NCBI GenBank assembly: GCA_016210055.1
Contig: JACQUZ010000058.1
Span: forward strand, 1 to 63,614
Direction: 5' to 3'
DNA: 63,614 nucleotides
From: Deltaproteobacteria bacterium
Lineage (GTDB): Bacteria > Myxococcota_A > Polyangia > Haliangiales > SHYZ01
The translations under genes were made by a program, and so were the position numbers. Below are positions 1 through 8,825 of this stretch, one piece after another (position 1 is the stretch's first letter; every line of letters begins with the position of its first letter). The notes beneath the pieces were generated by a model that saw only the letters and a list, made by a program, of their open reading frames with translations, made no database searches and had not been told where the DNA came from.

Positions 1-101
1 ACTTGCCCGTACAGCTCGAAAATCCCCGCCCAGGCAGGCTGGGTCGATAGGAGCATGGTGGCTGCAACGCCAGCAGTTTTCCACATTCCTCACATCCTAT
101 C

Positions 102-178
102 AGGGGGGGACGTTCCCGTCCCCCCTCCTCGGGCAAAGCCCTCGGAGCCTCCCCCCTGCCGCGCGCTACCCGCGCAGT
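102..178. repeat. G/C-rich nested hairpin block
   Basis: A perfect 9-bp stem (GGGGGGACG at 104-112, CGTCCCCCC at 117-125, loop TTCC) is followed by a shorter GGGC/GCCC hairpin near 131-142 and a CG-rich imperfect palindrome near 160-176. It lies just downstream of the leftward zinc-ribbon gene, so it could act in transcription termination, but no T-run follows. It could equally be a dispersed palindromic repeat. No second copy was seen in this window. The rest of 1-204 holds no gene I can support. Confidence 0.45.
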
Positions 179-204
179 TTGACTACCTATCGATGTGACA
201 TTGT

Positions 205-852
205 TCAGTTGATCGTGACCAAGTCCGCGCCATCCTTGCCGCAGAAGGTCGCGGCGAGGTCGTAGCGGAGCCCACACTGGGGGCAGATCTTGGCAATGAC
301 TCCCGTCAGCGCCGCCTGTTTCTTCCCCTGCGTGGCCTCCCAAAGCGAAAGAGGCATGAGCTCTTCGGAGTCGAGCGGGCAGAAACGCACTCCCGCCTCG
401 AAGCCCCGACGACACCGCGGACAAATCATTCCACTCGTGGTGGCGCGAACCGCGATCTCCCCGGCCGGTACCAGTCGCCGCGCGTCGTGGGGGCAATAAC
501 GCACCGCGCCATCGAACTGTCGACGACAAGAAGGGCACGCCATCGGTCCGGGTTGCGCAGGAGCCACCGCCACGGCGGTGGTGGACCCGGTCACAGAAAC
601 CGAGGGTCCTGGCCGCGTGGGAAGTGCCTGTTTTGGGAGGACCAACGGACCATCGGGGGCAGTGATGACGACACGCCGCGGCTGGGCGCGACCGGCCCGC
701 GGCCCAGGGACCTTGCGCCGCAGGAGGATGACGTAGGCAATCAGAAACCCGAGCGCCAACAGGAGCATTCCCATCGAGACGAGCAGGGCCACCTGCGCAC
801 CGGGCGACACCGCGAGTGTCTCGACTTGGGAAAACGAAGACAATCGACTCAA
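205..852 (-). CDS. Membrane-anchored protein with three zinc ribbons
   Basis: 215 residues read from a TTG start; no clear ribosome binding site was seen, so the start is uncertain. One N-terminal membrane segment (about residues 19-44) is followed by a Pro/Ala-rich linker and three zinc-ribbon units, each built as CPxC...FC or YC with a final Asp or Gly (about 104-127, 143-166 and 190-212), for example CPSCRRQF and CPQCGLRY. The third unit keeps CPQC but ends FCGKDG. Proteins of this build are common in Myxococcota and have no assigned reaction. Related ribbons sit at the N-termini of the kinase and FHA protein a few kb away, so a scaffold role in the same signalling set is possible but is inference. 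Confidence 0.75.
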   Translation of the reverse strand: MSRLSSFSQVETLAVSPGAQVALLVSMGMLLLALGFLIAYVILLRRKVPGPRAGRAQPRRVVITAPDGPLVLPKQALPTRPGPSVSVTGSTTAVAVAPAQPGPMACPSCRRQFDGAVRYCPHDARRLVPAGEIAVRATTSGMICPRCRRGFEAGVRFCPLDSEELMPLSLWEATQGKKQAALTGVIAKICPQCGLRYDLAATFCGKDGADLVTIN

Positions 853-985
853 AAGCTAGCATCCGCATCGTAGAGCGTCAACGAGGCGATTTGAAGCCTC
901 GCAGCCCGCGACGCGGCCCCAGTCCCAGGTCGCGCCGGGAACCGCAACCGCCGCTCACCGAGTAGCTCCCCGCGATCCGAAGTCG

Positions 986-1003
986 ACTTTGGTCGACCAA
1001 AGT
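986..1003. promoter_or_regulatory. 18-bp perfect palindrome, candidate operator
   Basis: ACTTTGGTCGACCAAAGT is its own reverse complement. It lies between the divergent zinc-ribbon gene and the patatin gene and ends 15 nt before the patatin GTG start. That position suits a repressor site, but no regulator is encoded next to it. Confidence 0.4.
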
Positions 1004-1018
1004 AGGAAAATCTAGACG

Positions 1019-2284
1019 GTGGCGCACCTTTTTGCCACACGACCCGATCGGCCGGCACCTGGACTCAGGGCGCGCCCGCGTCGCATGGCTCTCGTCCTGG
1101 CCGGCGGCGCGGCGCGAGGCGCTTACGAAGTCGGCGTCATCCAGTACCTCTTCGAAGACGTGAGCCATGACCTGGGACGCGATGTGCCTCTCGATATCCT
1201 GTGCGGAACCTCGGTGGGCGCCATCAACGCCTGCGCGCTCGCCGCGATGGCCGACGACCCACGGCGCGTCCAGCGCATGATCAAGCACTGGACGGAGCTC
1301 CGCGTCGGAGACGTCGTGCGGGCGGACCCCCGCGCCATGCTGGCGATGGTTCGCGGCCTTTTTGGCTCAAAGAACGGCGGCGACGAACACGCAAGGCGCG
1401 GAGGAATCCTCGACCCCGCCGGGCTCACGCGCATCATCGCGTCGTCGGTCCCGTTCAACAACATCGACGAGAACCTCAGGGCTGGACGCATCCACGCCCT
1501 CACGGTCTCGACGACGCACGTGGCCACGGGGCGAACCGTCGTCTTCGTCCAGCGCGCCGATCCCGGGCTCCCCGAGTGGAGCCACGACCCCACGATCATT
1601 CCGCGCGCCACCCGGATCCGCGCCGAGCATGCCCTCGCCTCTGCCGCCATCCCCTTCTTGTTCCCCGCCGTGCGCATCGACGGCGAGTTCCACTGCGACG
1701 GAGGCCTCAGGCAAAACGTGCCCCTGTCCCCTGCGCGGCGCCTCGGAGCGAGCGGACTCATCGTGATCAACCCCAGGCACGTGACACCCGCGGTCGAGGC
1801 GCCGATCGACCACCATGCGCCGTTCCCGGGACCCTTGTTCCTCCTCGGCAAGACCATGAACGCGCTCCTCCTCGACCGCATTGACAACGACATGGACCGC
1901 CTGGACCGAATCACCTCGATCCTCGACGCCGGCGAGCGCGCCTACGGACCCGGCTTCGTCGACAAGATCAACGAAGAGCTCGGCTACCCGAGAGGCAAGG
2001 GGATCCGGCCCTTGCGCACTGTCCTCATCCGGGCATCACAGGATATTGGGCGCCTGAGCGCCGATTTCGTGCGGTCCGTGGGTTTTCGCAAGCGCGCCCG
2101 CGGGCTCGTGGGGAGGTTCATTCGTACCCTGGCCGATGGGGACCCGTCGAGGGAGGCCGACCTGCTTTCGTACCTCCTGTTTGACGGTGAGTTCGCCAGG
2201 CAACTCATCGAGCTTGGACGCGCCGACGCCCGCGCCCACCACGCGGAGCTCTGCGCGTCGTTCGCGGATCACGAGGCGCAATAG
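1019..2284 (+). CDS. Patatin-like phospholipase
   Basis: 421 residues from a GTG start; an ATG at 1085 (residue 23) just before the conserved core is an alternative. Patatin-family lipid acyl hydrolases use a Ser-Asp dyad. Visible motifs are the oxyanion loop GGAARGAYEVG (about residues 29-39), the nucleophile elbow GTSVG (Ser about 65) and the catalytic DGG (Asp about 227). No signal peptide is evident, so it is probably cytoplasmic or peripherally membrane-bound. The roughly 190-residue C-terminal part is helical and unassigned. The gene is monocistronic and convergent with the acetyltransferase gene, with a 4-nt gap between stop codons. The specific lipid substrate cannot be told from sequence. 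Confidence 0.88.
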   Translation: MAHLFATRPDRPAPGLRARPRRMALVLAGGAARGAYEVGVIQYLFEDVSHDLGRDVPLDILCGTSVGAINACALAAMADDPRRVQRMIKHWTELRVGDVVRADPRAMLAMVRGLFGSKNGGDEHARRGGILDPAGLTRIIASSVPFNNIDENLRAGRIHALTVSTTHVATGRTVVFVQRADPGLPEWSHDPTIIPRATRIRAEHALASAAIPFLFPAVRIDGEFHCDGGLRQNVPLSPARRLGASGLIVINPRHVTPAVEAPIDHHAPFPGPLFLLGKTMNALLLDRIDNDMDRLDRITSILDAGERAYGPGFVDKINEELGYPRGKGIRPLRTVLIRASQDIGRLSADFVRSVGFRKRARGLVGRFIRTLADGDPSREADLLSYLLFDGEFARQLIELGRADARAHHAELCASFADHEAQ

Positions 2285-2288
2285 AGGA

Positions 2289-3539
2289 TCAAAACGCGTT
2301 CATGGGTCCCAAGTGAAGCTCGGGACCGCCCAGGGCTGCGTCCAAGAGCTCCGCGGCGTCCACGCTACCCGACGCGAGCCCCATGTCCAGGAGCCGCATG
2401 GCGGAAAGGGCGCGAAAGTACACCTGGGCGAGCCGGTCGCTTCCCAAGCTGACTCGCTTGCGCTCGGCCGTACCGGGGACGGCACGCATCCCCCGCGCTC
2501 CCAGCCTCACGTCGAGCCGCAACGGACGGCTTCCTGTCCCGCCCTCCACATCCAAGCCAAAGCTGCCGCGCGCTCCGTTTCTCCTCGGCCCCGGGTGGTG
2601 CTGCAATGCCGCAGGCACGTCCACGAGACGCCCCATGGCGCCCGCCATGGCCAGGCCTGCCAGCTCATGCTCGCAAAGGGATGGCGGCGCGTCCCACAGG
2701 CCATAGTCATCCAGCCACGCCGCATGCTCCCCCCGGGGCAAGACGAGCTCGACCATGGCGTACTGGTCTGCTTGCGCTCGCAAGAAACCAAGCAGCCCTT
2801 GCACCGCGCTCGGCGTCTCGCCCCTTAGCTCGCGCACGAGGAGATGCTGCGCGGGGTAAGGTGGGCTCGTGGGGACATCGTAGAGCATGTAACCGTCTAC
2901 GCGACCGGTGCCCGGGTCCACGTGCACCGTTCCCAGCGGAGCTCGCCTGTAGACCCGGCCCGTCCACCAGTAGTCGCTGCGCGCGAGCTGCCCCGTGGTC
3001 CCGGCACGAGCCGCTTCGTAGATCCGGCGCACATCCGCATCGTGGCTCGCCCGATCCAGGGCACGGACATGCCGCCTGTGCCTCGACTCGGGGAGCTGGC
3101 GTGGATGAACCCGCAAGAGATCCCAGGTCTCGCAGGGCCCGTAGCCGAACTTGCGGTAAAACGACCAGCGGAACGCGAAAAGCAAGGAAAGCGCATCACC
3201 GTTTTGCCGCATCCTGCGCAGCGACTCCTTGAGCAACCGGTCGGCCACTCCCATGCGTCGGAACTCCGGCGCGACCGAGACCGCTGCGACCCCGGAGACA
3301 GGCACGTCCTCACCGCATAAGCTCATGGTGAGCGACAACATCGAGGCGTGCCCAGCCATGACGCCATTGACCTCGGCCACGACGATCTGGCGCGGCGAGA
3401 GGTGCGCATGGTCGCGAAAGTAGCTGACCCAGAACGAGCTGTCGGCTGGGTACCGGTAGGAACGAAAGGCGACTTCGGCCAGTTGATCTTCGTCGCCCGG
3501 CCTGGCCGAGCGGAGGGAAACACGAGGGGAGGAGTTCAT
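2289..3539 (-). CDS. Eis-like GNAT N-acetyltransferase
   Basis: 416 residues, the usual length of the Eis family (two GNAT folds plus a C-terminal SCP2-like domain). The acetyl-CoA binding motif V-APEFRRMGVADRLLKE lies at about residues 88-104, and the Eis-type segment FRWSFYRKFGYG follows at about 124-135. The C-terminal quarter has the alternating pattern of an SCP2-like domain. Family members acetylate aminoglycosides or protein lysines; the substrate here is unknown. It is the last gene of a leftward operon: its ATG is 12 nt after the stop of the kinase gene. That context suggests a signalling-linked acetyltransferase rather than a plain resistance gene, which is inference. Confidence 0.82.
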   Translation of the reverse strand: MNSSPRVSLRSARPGDEDQLAEVAFRSYRYPADSSFWVSYFRDHAHLSPRQIVVAEVNGVMAGHASMLSLTMSLCGEDVPVSGVAAVSVAPEFRRMGVADRLLKESLRRMRQNGDALSLLFAFRWSFYRKFGYGPCETWDLLRVHPRQLPESRHRRHVRALDRASHDADVRRIYEAARAGTTGQLARSDYWWTGRVYRRAPLGTVHVDPGTGRVDGYMLYDVPTSPPYPAQHLLVRELRGETPSAVQGLLGFLRAQADQYAMVELVLPRGEHAAWLDDYGLWDAPPSLCEHELAGLAMAGAMGRLVDVPAALQHHPGPRRNGARGSFGLDVEGGTGSRPLRLDVRLGARGMRAVPGTAERKRVSLGSDRLAQVYFRALSAMRLLDMGLASGSVDAAELLDAALGGPELHLGPMNAF

Positions 3540-3551
3540 GAGAGCGTTGTC

Positions 3552-5024
3552 CTACTTCAAGGCGAGGAACGCTACTAGGCCGAGGACGACGACAGCAGCC
3601 ACAACGAGCCAAATCCACGTCTTTCCACCCGACGTAGCGGCTTCCATGGCTTGCCTGGTCGAAGGTGCTTCACCGACAGGGACCTGGGGTCTCTTTCCCT
3701 GCGGAGGCTGCGCCTGTGCAGGCAGGACGGGCGCTTGCGGCGGAACAGGCATGTATGCCGGTGCAGAACCACGCGCGGCGGCTTGCGCTGCCGACATGAG
3801 GAGCTCGACCACCGCAGTTCGTACCTCTCCGACATTCTGAAAGCGCTTGGTCAGATCCTTTTCGATCATCCGAAAAATGACCTGATCCACCCCCTGGGGA
3901 ATACGCGCCTCGGGGCAGGCCACGCTCGGTGGCTCTGGGGTGCGCTTGAGCTGGGCGGCGATGAGCGCGGCAGGTCCCTGCGCGTCGGGAAAAGGCAGGT
4001 GACCGGTCAAGAGCTCGTAGGCCAAGACCCCCATGGCGTAGATGTCCGAGCGGCCGTCGAGCTGTTTCCCCATGAGCTGCTCTGGGGACATGTACTCGAG
4101 CGTCCCCAAAGTTTGGCCTGTCGCCGTGAGTTGGGGGTTCTTGTTGCCAATGTCCCCGCCGACGATCTTGGCGATCCCGAAGTCGAGGATCTTCACGAAA
4201 TCGTCGTGACCCGGACGGTTCTCGAGATAGATGTTCTCGGGCTTGATGTCGCGATGGACGAATCCATGCGCATGTGCCTCGCCCAAGGAGCTGCACATCT
4301 GCTCGATGACATGGAATACCCGCTCCCAGGGAAGCGGAGCCTCTTGGTGAAAGACGTCGTGCAAGGACCGCCCCTTGAGGAGCTCCATCGCGATGTACAG
4401 GATTCCGTCGGCCGTCTGGTCGAAGTCGTAGGTCGTGATCGTGTGGGCATCGCGAAGATTGCAGGCGACCGCGCCTTCGCGCCGAAATCGCGCCACCAGG
4501 TTGGGATCGCGGGCCATCTCGGGGTGCAAGAGCTTCAGCGCGACCTCCCGGCCAATCTGGAGCTGCTTCCCTTGGTACACGGCGCCAAAACCACCCTCCC
4601 CGAGCTTCGATTCAATCAGGTAGCGGTTGTTCAGCGTGCGGCCGATCATCGGATCGCCATCGGTCGCCACTCCCTCGACTGGCATCGGTGAAACGGGCGC
4701 CGGCGCGAAATTCGGCACCATCATGGGCCCCGGTGTTACGTGCGACAGCGGATTCGCAGAGTGCTGGGCAGCTGAGCCCGTCGACGGAACTGGCTCGGGA
4801 ATGGCCTTCCCGGGATTCGCAGGAGCAGGAGCAGGCGCAGGAGCCCCTGGCTTGGGTGCCTGGGCGGGCGGCATGAACGCTCCCAGCCCGCCAATCATGG
4901 TCTTCATCATGGCTTCCGGAGCGACGGACTTCCCTGCGGGCACGGGACCTGCGAGCTTGGTCCCACATGCCCCGCAAAAACGTGCTCCGTCGTCGAGTTT
5001 TGTGGAGCAACGTGGACAGTTCAT
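3552..5024 (-). CDS. Tail-anchored Ser/Thr kinase with zinc ribbon
   Basis: 490 residues. An N-terminal zinc ribbon (Cys 3, 6, 17, 20) is followed by a Pro/Ala-rich linker and a Hanks-type kinase domain (about residues 135-400). The glycine loop GEGGFGAVY, the VAIK-type lysine in EVALKLL, HRDIKPEN, DFGIAK and the SPEQL form of the APE motif are all intact, so an active kinase is expected. A second low-complexity linker ends in one C-terminal membrane helix with almost no residues after it, so the kinase should face the cytoplasm as a tail-anchored protein. It lies 51 nt downstream of the PP2C gene and 12 nt upstream of the acetyltransferase gene. Confidence 0.92.
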   Translation of the reverse strand: MNCPRCSTKLDDGARFCGACGTKLAGPVPAGKSVAPEAMMKTMIGGLGAFMPPAQAPKPGAPAPAPAPANPGKAIPEPVPSTGSAAQHSANPLSHVTPGPMMVPNFAPAPVSPMPVEGVATDGDPMIGRTLNNRYLIESKLGEGGFGAVYQGKQLQIGREVALKLLHPEMARDPNLVARFRREGAVACNLRDAHTITTYDFDQTADGILYIAMELLKGRSLHDVFHQEAPLPWERVFHVIEQMCSSLGEAHAHGFVHRDIKPENIYLENRPGHDDFVKILDFGIAKIVGGDIGNKNPQLTATGQTLGTLEYMSPEQLMGKQLDGRSDIYAMGVLAYELLTGHLPFPDAQGPAALIAAQLKRTPEPPSVACPEARIPQGVDQVIFRMIEKDLTKRFQNVGEVRTAVVELLMSAAQAAARGSAPAYMPVPPQAPVLPAQAQPPQGKRPQVPVGEAPSTRQAMEAATSGGKTWIWLVVAAVVVLGLVAFLALK

Positions 5025-5075
5025 CGAAGCGCCCCTTTCCCGACTGCCGAGGTAGCGTGCGTGATTCGAGCCATT

Positions 5076-6293
5076 TTACCCACCGGACGGCTTCCAGAAC
5101 AGGATAGCGATCAACGCGACAAGGAGGAACACGGCGATGATCCAGGCGGCCTTGGGTATCCCCGACTTGGAGCGGATCCGTACCTGCGCGGGCGCAGAGC
5201 CTCCGGGGTTGTCGTCATCCTTGGGTTCGTCCTGGGCGTCTCTCGGCTCGGAATCGGTGGAACTGGGCGCTTTGCTCTCCTCGGGCCCGGAGGCGAGGGT
5301 GGAAGCTTCGCTGCCGGTGGACTGGTCTTCGCTCGTCGACGCGTGGCGGGCCGACATCCGCCGGGAAATCCTCGTGGGACGCTCGGACTCCTCATCCGGT
5401 GGAAGCTCGACATGCTTCGGAGGGTCGTCGTTCGCCGGTACAGCCAACGACTTGCCCGTAAACCGAGCCAAGACCACGGTCACGTTGTCTGGTGCGCCAG
5501 CGGCACGTACCCGGGTCACCAGATCACTACAAGCTTCTTCCAAGGAGCTCTTCTCTGCCAGGACCTGCGCGATGGTCGCGTCTGAAAGCTGGCCGTGAAG
5601 GCCATCGGAGCAAAGGAGCAGCCGGTCGCCGTGGCACAGGCGAACCCGAGAAAGCGCGGCCTCCACGTTCTCGCTCGTGCCAAGCGCCTGGAGAATGATG
5701 TTCGAATGGGCAAAGGACCGTGCTTCTTCTGGCGACAGCCGACCTGCCTGGATGAGCGCTGCCGCCACCGACTGGTCCTGCGTGACCTGTACGAGGTGCC
5801 CGGAGCGGAAAAGGTACCCGCGCGAATCCCCGACCTGGGCAAGAAGCAGCGAGTCCCCGCAAAGGACCGCACCGGAAAGGGTGGTCCCCATGCCTCGCTG
5901 GCCCGGGTTGGCGCGCGCCGACTGAACGATCCTGCGGTTCGCCGTGCGCACCGCGCGGCGAACCGCCTTGGCCACCGCCTCTTCGCCCAACAACGTGGAC
6001 TGGGCGGACATCATCTCGGCGAACAGCGTCTCCACGGCAAGAGCGCTCGCTACCTCGCCCGCTGCAGCACCGCCCATGCCGTCGCAGACGAGGAGCAGCG
6101 TCCCATTTTCGCCCGCCACGTGCCTTGTTACCTGGGGAACGAGCCCCCTACTACCGGTCGACAGGTCCGCGACGAGAAATGAATCCTCGTTGTGCTCCCG
6201 GACGCAGCCGACGTCGGTCCGGGCATGCACCTCGATTTCCACCCCGGGAAGATCGCTGGCCACCCCAGACCTAGAGTCCTCCGACTCGGACAT
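5076..6293 (-). CDS. Tail-anchored PP2C-type protein phosphatase
   Basis: 405 residues. The PP2C (PPM) catalytic domain fills about residues 20-265 with the metal-binding motifs: EHNEDSF, CDGMGG, QVGDSRGYL, CSDGLHG and APDNVTVV. A charged, Ser/Glu-rich linker follows, then a single C-terminal membrane helix (about 378-399) ending KPSGG. It should remove phosphate from Ser/Thr in proteins at the membrane. The gene starts 2 nt after the stop of the FHA gene, and the kinase follows, giving a matched reader-eraser-writer set in one operon with kinase and phosphatase anchored the same way. Confidence 0.93.
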   Translation of the reverse strand: MSESEDSRSGVASDLPGVEIEVHARTDVGCVREHNEDSFLVADLSTGSRGLVPQVTRHVAGENGTLLLVCDGMGGAAAGEVASALAVETLFAEMMSAQSTLLGEEAVAKAVRRAVRTANRRIVQSARANPGQRGMGTTLSGAVLCGDSLLLAQVGDSRGYLFRSGHLVQVTQDQSVAAALIQAGRLSPEEARSFAHSNIILQALGTSENVEAALSRVRLCHGDRLLLCSDGLHGQLSDATIAQVLAEKSSLEEACSDLVTRVRAAGAPDNVTVVLARFTGKSLAVPANDDPPKHVELPPDEESERPTRISRRMSARHASTSEDQSTGSEASTLASGPEESKAPSSTDSEPRDAQDEPKDDDNPGGSAPAQVRIRSKSGIPKAAWIIAVFLLVALIAILFWKPSGG

Positions 6294-6295
6294 GG

Positions 6296-7627
6296 CTACG
6301 ATTGCTCGTACCGAAAGAGCTGGTCGCCCAGGCGAAAACGGTCGCCTTGGCAGAGCTCACGCTCGCCTCGCAATCGGATGTACGTCCCATTGGAGCTCCC
6401 GAGGTCAGAAAGCTGAATCCGCCCCTCACGGCACGACAGGAGCGCATGGCGCCGCGACATGAATTCATCGTCGGCAAAGCGGAGCTCTCCCTCTTCTCGC
6501 CCTATGACCACATCGGTGCGGGTCAAGTGGTACACGTCCCGGGCCAAGCCCGAGGCGACGATCTGGCGGAGACAGCCCCACGGCGGCCGCGTCGGAGAGC
6601 CAAAAAGCAGCACCCCGTGCTGGATTGCGGGCGACGGCTCCCGCTCTTCGGGCAAAAGGAGGTCAAAGCGGAACACTTCCTTCCCAATGAGGATCTGGTC
6701 GCCGGAGCCGAGTGGCCAGGGCTCTTGCAGGCGCACGTAGACCCCGTTCAGCGAATCGAGCGGCACGAGGACGACGTGGCTCCCGCGGCGCTCAATGCGC
6801 GCGTGCCGCGGCGCCAGGTACCTGTCCTCGGCAAAGGTAAGGTCCCCGTCCGTTCGTCCGAGGTCGACCTGGTCTCCTTGAAGCGGCAGGCTGGCGCCAT
6901 CGCTGCCGTCTCGGCGCACGACCACCAGCTTTCCCAAGGGCGCTAGCCGGCCCGCCTGCGGCGCGGAAAGAGGCGGAGACATGGCAGGAGGGGCAACGAT
7001 GGGCGGAGCCGCGACGGTCGGAGCGAGCGGCGAAGGAGCCTGGGCGCCCCCCATGGCGATGGATTGGGGACGTCGTGGGTTCACCGTGTTGAGGTCGGGA
7101 GCGGGAATCGCGATGGTCGCCGCAATGGCCTCGCTCGTCGCCGAACGGGCGACTGGTGGCGCGGTCGCCGGGCGATGGGCCAAGGCAGGTCCTTGGGCTT
7201 GCGGGAGACGGGACGGCTGTGGCGCTTGCTCCGGGGCCGCGACCGAGACAAGCCGCTTCCCGCAGTGTTGACAGAACGAAAAGCTCCCTGGGGTTTGCCC
7301 GCCACAGGAAGAACAGGTTCTCAGCGACGTGAGGGGCTGTGCTGCATAGGGGGCGGGCGTTTGTCCCGGGCGAGGAGACGGGGCCGCGGCAAGGGCAGGC
7401 GCGGCAAGCGCGGCGCCGCACATCTTGCAGAAATTCATGCCTGCAGGGTTGTGGGCCCCACACGCCGAGCAGGTGGGGCCAATCGGCGCCGCACCGGCGA
7501 GGGTGCTCGTGGGCACGCCGGACGCAGGAGTCTGCGTGTTCCCCTGCCCTACCAGGCGGTTCCCACAGTCCTGGCAAAAAGCCGACCCTTCTGGATTCAC
7601 TCGACCACAGCTGCCGCAGCGCGCCAT
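6296..7627 (-). CDS. Triple zinc ribbon protein with two FHA domains
   Basis: 443 residues. Three zinc ribbons (CGSCGRVN...CQDCG, CSACGAHN...CKMCG, CSSCGGQT...CQHCG) occupy about residues 1-130, followed by a Pro/Ala-rich linker. Two FHA domains then fill about 225-325 and 350-443. The second carries the standard phosphothreonine-reading residues (GREEGEL, SRRHA, SSNGTY); the first is less regular (GRTDGDL, PRHA, LNGVY). FHA domains bind phosphothreonine peptides, so this is the likely reader for the kinase two genes downstream. It is the first gene of the FHA-PP2C-kinase-acetyltransferase operon. No membrane segment was seen. Confidence 0.88.
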   Translation of the reverse strand: MARCGSCGRVNPEGSAFCQDCGNRLVGQGNTQTPASGVPTSTLAGAAPIGPTCSACGAHNPAGMNFCKMCGAALAAPALAAAPSPRPGQTPAPYAAQPLTSLRTCSSCGGQTPGSFSFCQHCGKRLVSVAAPEQAPQPSRLPQAQGPALAHRPATAPPVARSATSEAIAATIAIPAPDLNTVNPRRPQSIAMGGAQAPSPLAPTVAAPPIVAPPAMSPPLSAPQAGRLAPLGKLVVVRRDGSDGASLPLQGDQVDLGRTDGDLTFAEDRYLAPRHARIERRGSHVVLVPLDSLNGVYVRLQEPWPLGSGDQILIGKEVFRFDLLLPEEREPSPAIQHGVLLFGSPTRPPWGCLRQIVASGLARDVYHLTRTDVVIGREEGELRFADDEFMSRRHALLSCREGRIQLSDLGSSNGTYIRLRGERELCQGDRFRLGDQLFRYEQS

Positions 7628-7769
7628 CGAAGAACCGTTCCTTTACAAAGCGATACCCGCTCTGATAAAAAATTCGCTCCCTTGCGACCGTAAACAAATC
7701 CCTAGACGAGGTCAAGAACCCACAGTGAGCCCACGTCCTTCTACCGTGATCGTTCAGGAGGGCTGCACC

Positions 7770-8825
7770 GTGTTTCGCATCGTGCTCGCCCTGTCCGTCC
7801 TGCCCTTTGCAGCCTGCGCAACGGCTGTTCGGACTGCGCCGTTCCATGAGCGTCCCGACACCGTGGTTCCTGGCGACCTGAGGGGCCCCATGAATGGCAC
7901 CGTGGTGGATGCGGACAGTGGCCGGCCCATCGCGGGCGCGTTGGTCTATGCAAGCTGGGCTTTTGTCGCAGGGAATGGGCTCAACGCACCATCCGGCCAT
8001 CAAGAATACGTGGGCATGACCAGCGCGTCGGGCAACTACGAAGTACCGCGCCTGGCGCTTCGTCCCAAAGCACGAGGCGCTCGCCTCAGTGATTTCTACC
8101 TGGTCATTTACAAGAAAGGCTACGTCGGCTATCGATCGGACCGTCGGTTTGAGGACTTCTCCACTCGCACGGAATTTGCCCAGAAGGGTCACAAGGTGGA
8201 ACTCGCGCGCTGGCGCTCCGACTTCTCCCACGTGCGCCATCTCCGCTACCTCGGCGGTGGACCGGCGATCGCCGCCCTCACGGATTGGGAGCTGCCCGAG
8301 GCAGCCGCAGAGCTTGACCAAGGTCGCCCGCGCGCAGAAGGCGCCCCCCGTGCCGAGACCAAGAGTGAAGATGAGCGGAGGCTTCTCAACGCCGCCGCCC
8401 TCCTCACTCCCGAGGACGTCAAGCGAGTCACAGGCTACGCTGGCGTGCTCGATGTGGGACGCCTCGGGAACGAACCACCCTCGGAAGAGCACGACAGCGT
8501 CCACTTGCGCGCCCGCAACCAGCCAGAAGCCTACGACATTGCCCTGAGGGTGTGGAAGCTGAGCCTCGGGGATGCGCAGAGCCACTTTGGCAGCTTGCTC
8601 GCCGATCTGCCCAACGCCGCCGCGAAAGATGAGATCGGAGATCGCTCGCTCCGAGCGATCTCGCCTGATGGCAACATCCTCGGCCTCGCGTTTCTCGACG
8701 CCAAGAAGGGCGTTGTCGTCCTGCTTTCGTGTGGCTCGTCTCAGTGTCGCAGCCACGACAACGTCTTTGTCTTGGCTCGCATCGTGAAAGAGCGCCTGGA
8801 TCTCATGCTGGGGGCCGTGCCGTGA
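7770..8825 (+). CDS. Lipoprotein with a carboxypeptidase-regulatory-like domain
   Basis: 351 residues. The GTG start at 7770 is chosen because AGGAG lies 9 nt upstream and a lipoprotein signal follows directly (hydrophobic run ending PFAAC). After the Cys comes MNGTVVDADSGRPIAGALVYA, typical of carboxypeptidase-regulatory-like beta-sandwich domains found on exported proteins. The C-terminal half is unassigned; it contains a stretch resembling small exported alpha/beta domains. The stop codon overlaps the GTG of the next gene (GTGA), so the two are translationally coupled. Function unknown; the outer-membrane or periplasmic location is inferred from the lipobox. Confidence 0.78.
   Translation: MFRIVLALSVLPFAACATAVRTAPFHERPDTVVPGDLRGPMNGTVVDADSGRPIAGALVYASWAFVAGNGLNAPSGHQEYVGMTSASGNYEVPRLALRPKARGARLSDFYLVIYKKGYVGYRSDRRFEDFSTRTEFAQKGHKVELARWRSDFSHVRHLRYLGGGPAIAALTDWELPEAAAELDQGRPRAEGAPRAETKSEDERRLLNAAALLTPEDVKRVTGYAGVLDVGRLGNEPPSEEHDSVHLRARNQPEAYDIALRVWKLSLGDAQSHFGSLLADLPNAAAKDEIGDRSLRAISPDGNILGLAFLDAKKGVVVLLSCGSSQCRSHDNVFVLARIVKERLDLMLGAVP

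Noticed and set aside
2136..2828. 230-codon plus-strand open frame across the patatin/acetyltransferase boundary
   Set aside because: Different frame from patatin and antisense to the acetyltransferase; no motif.
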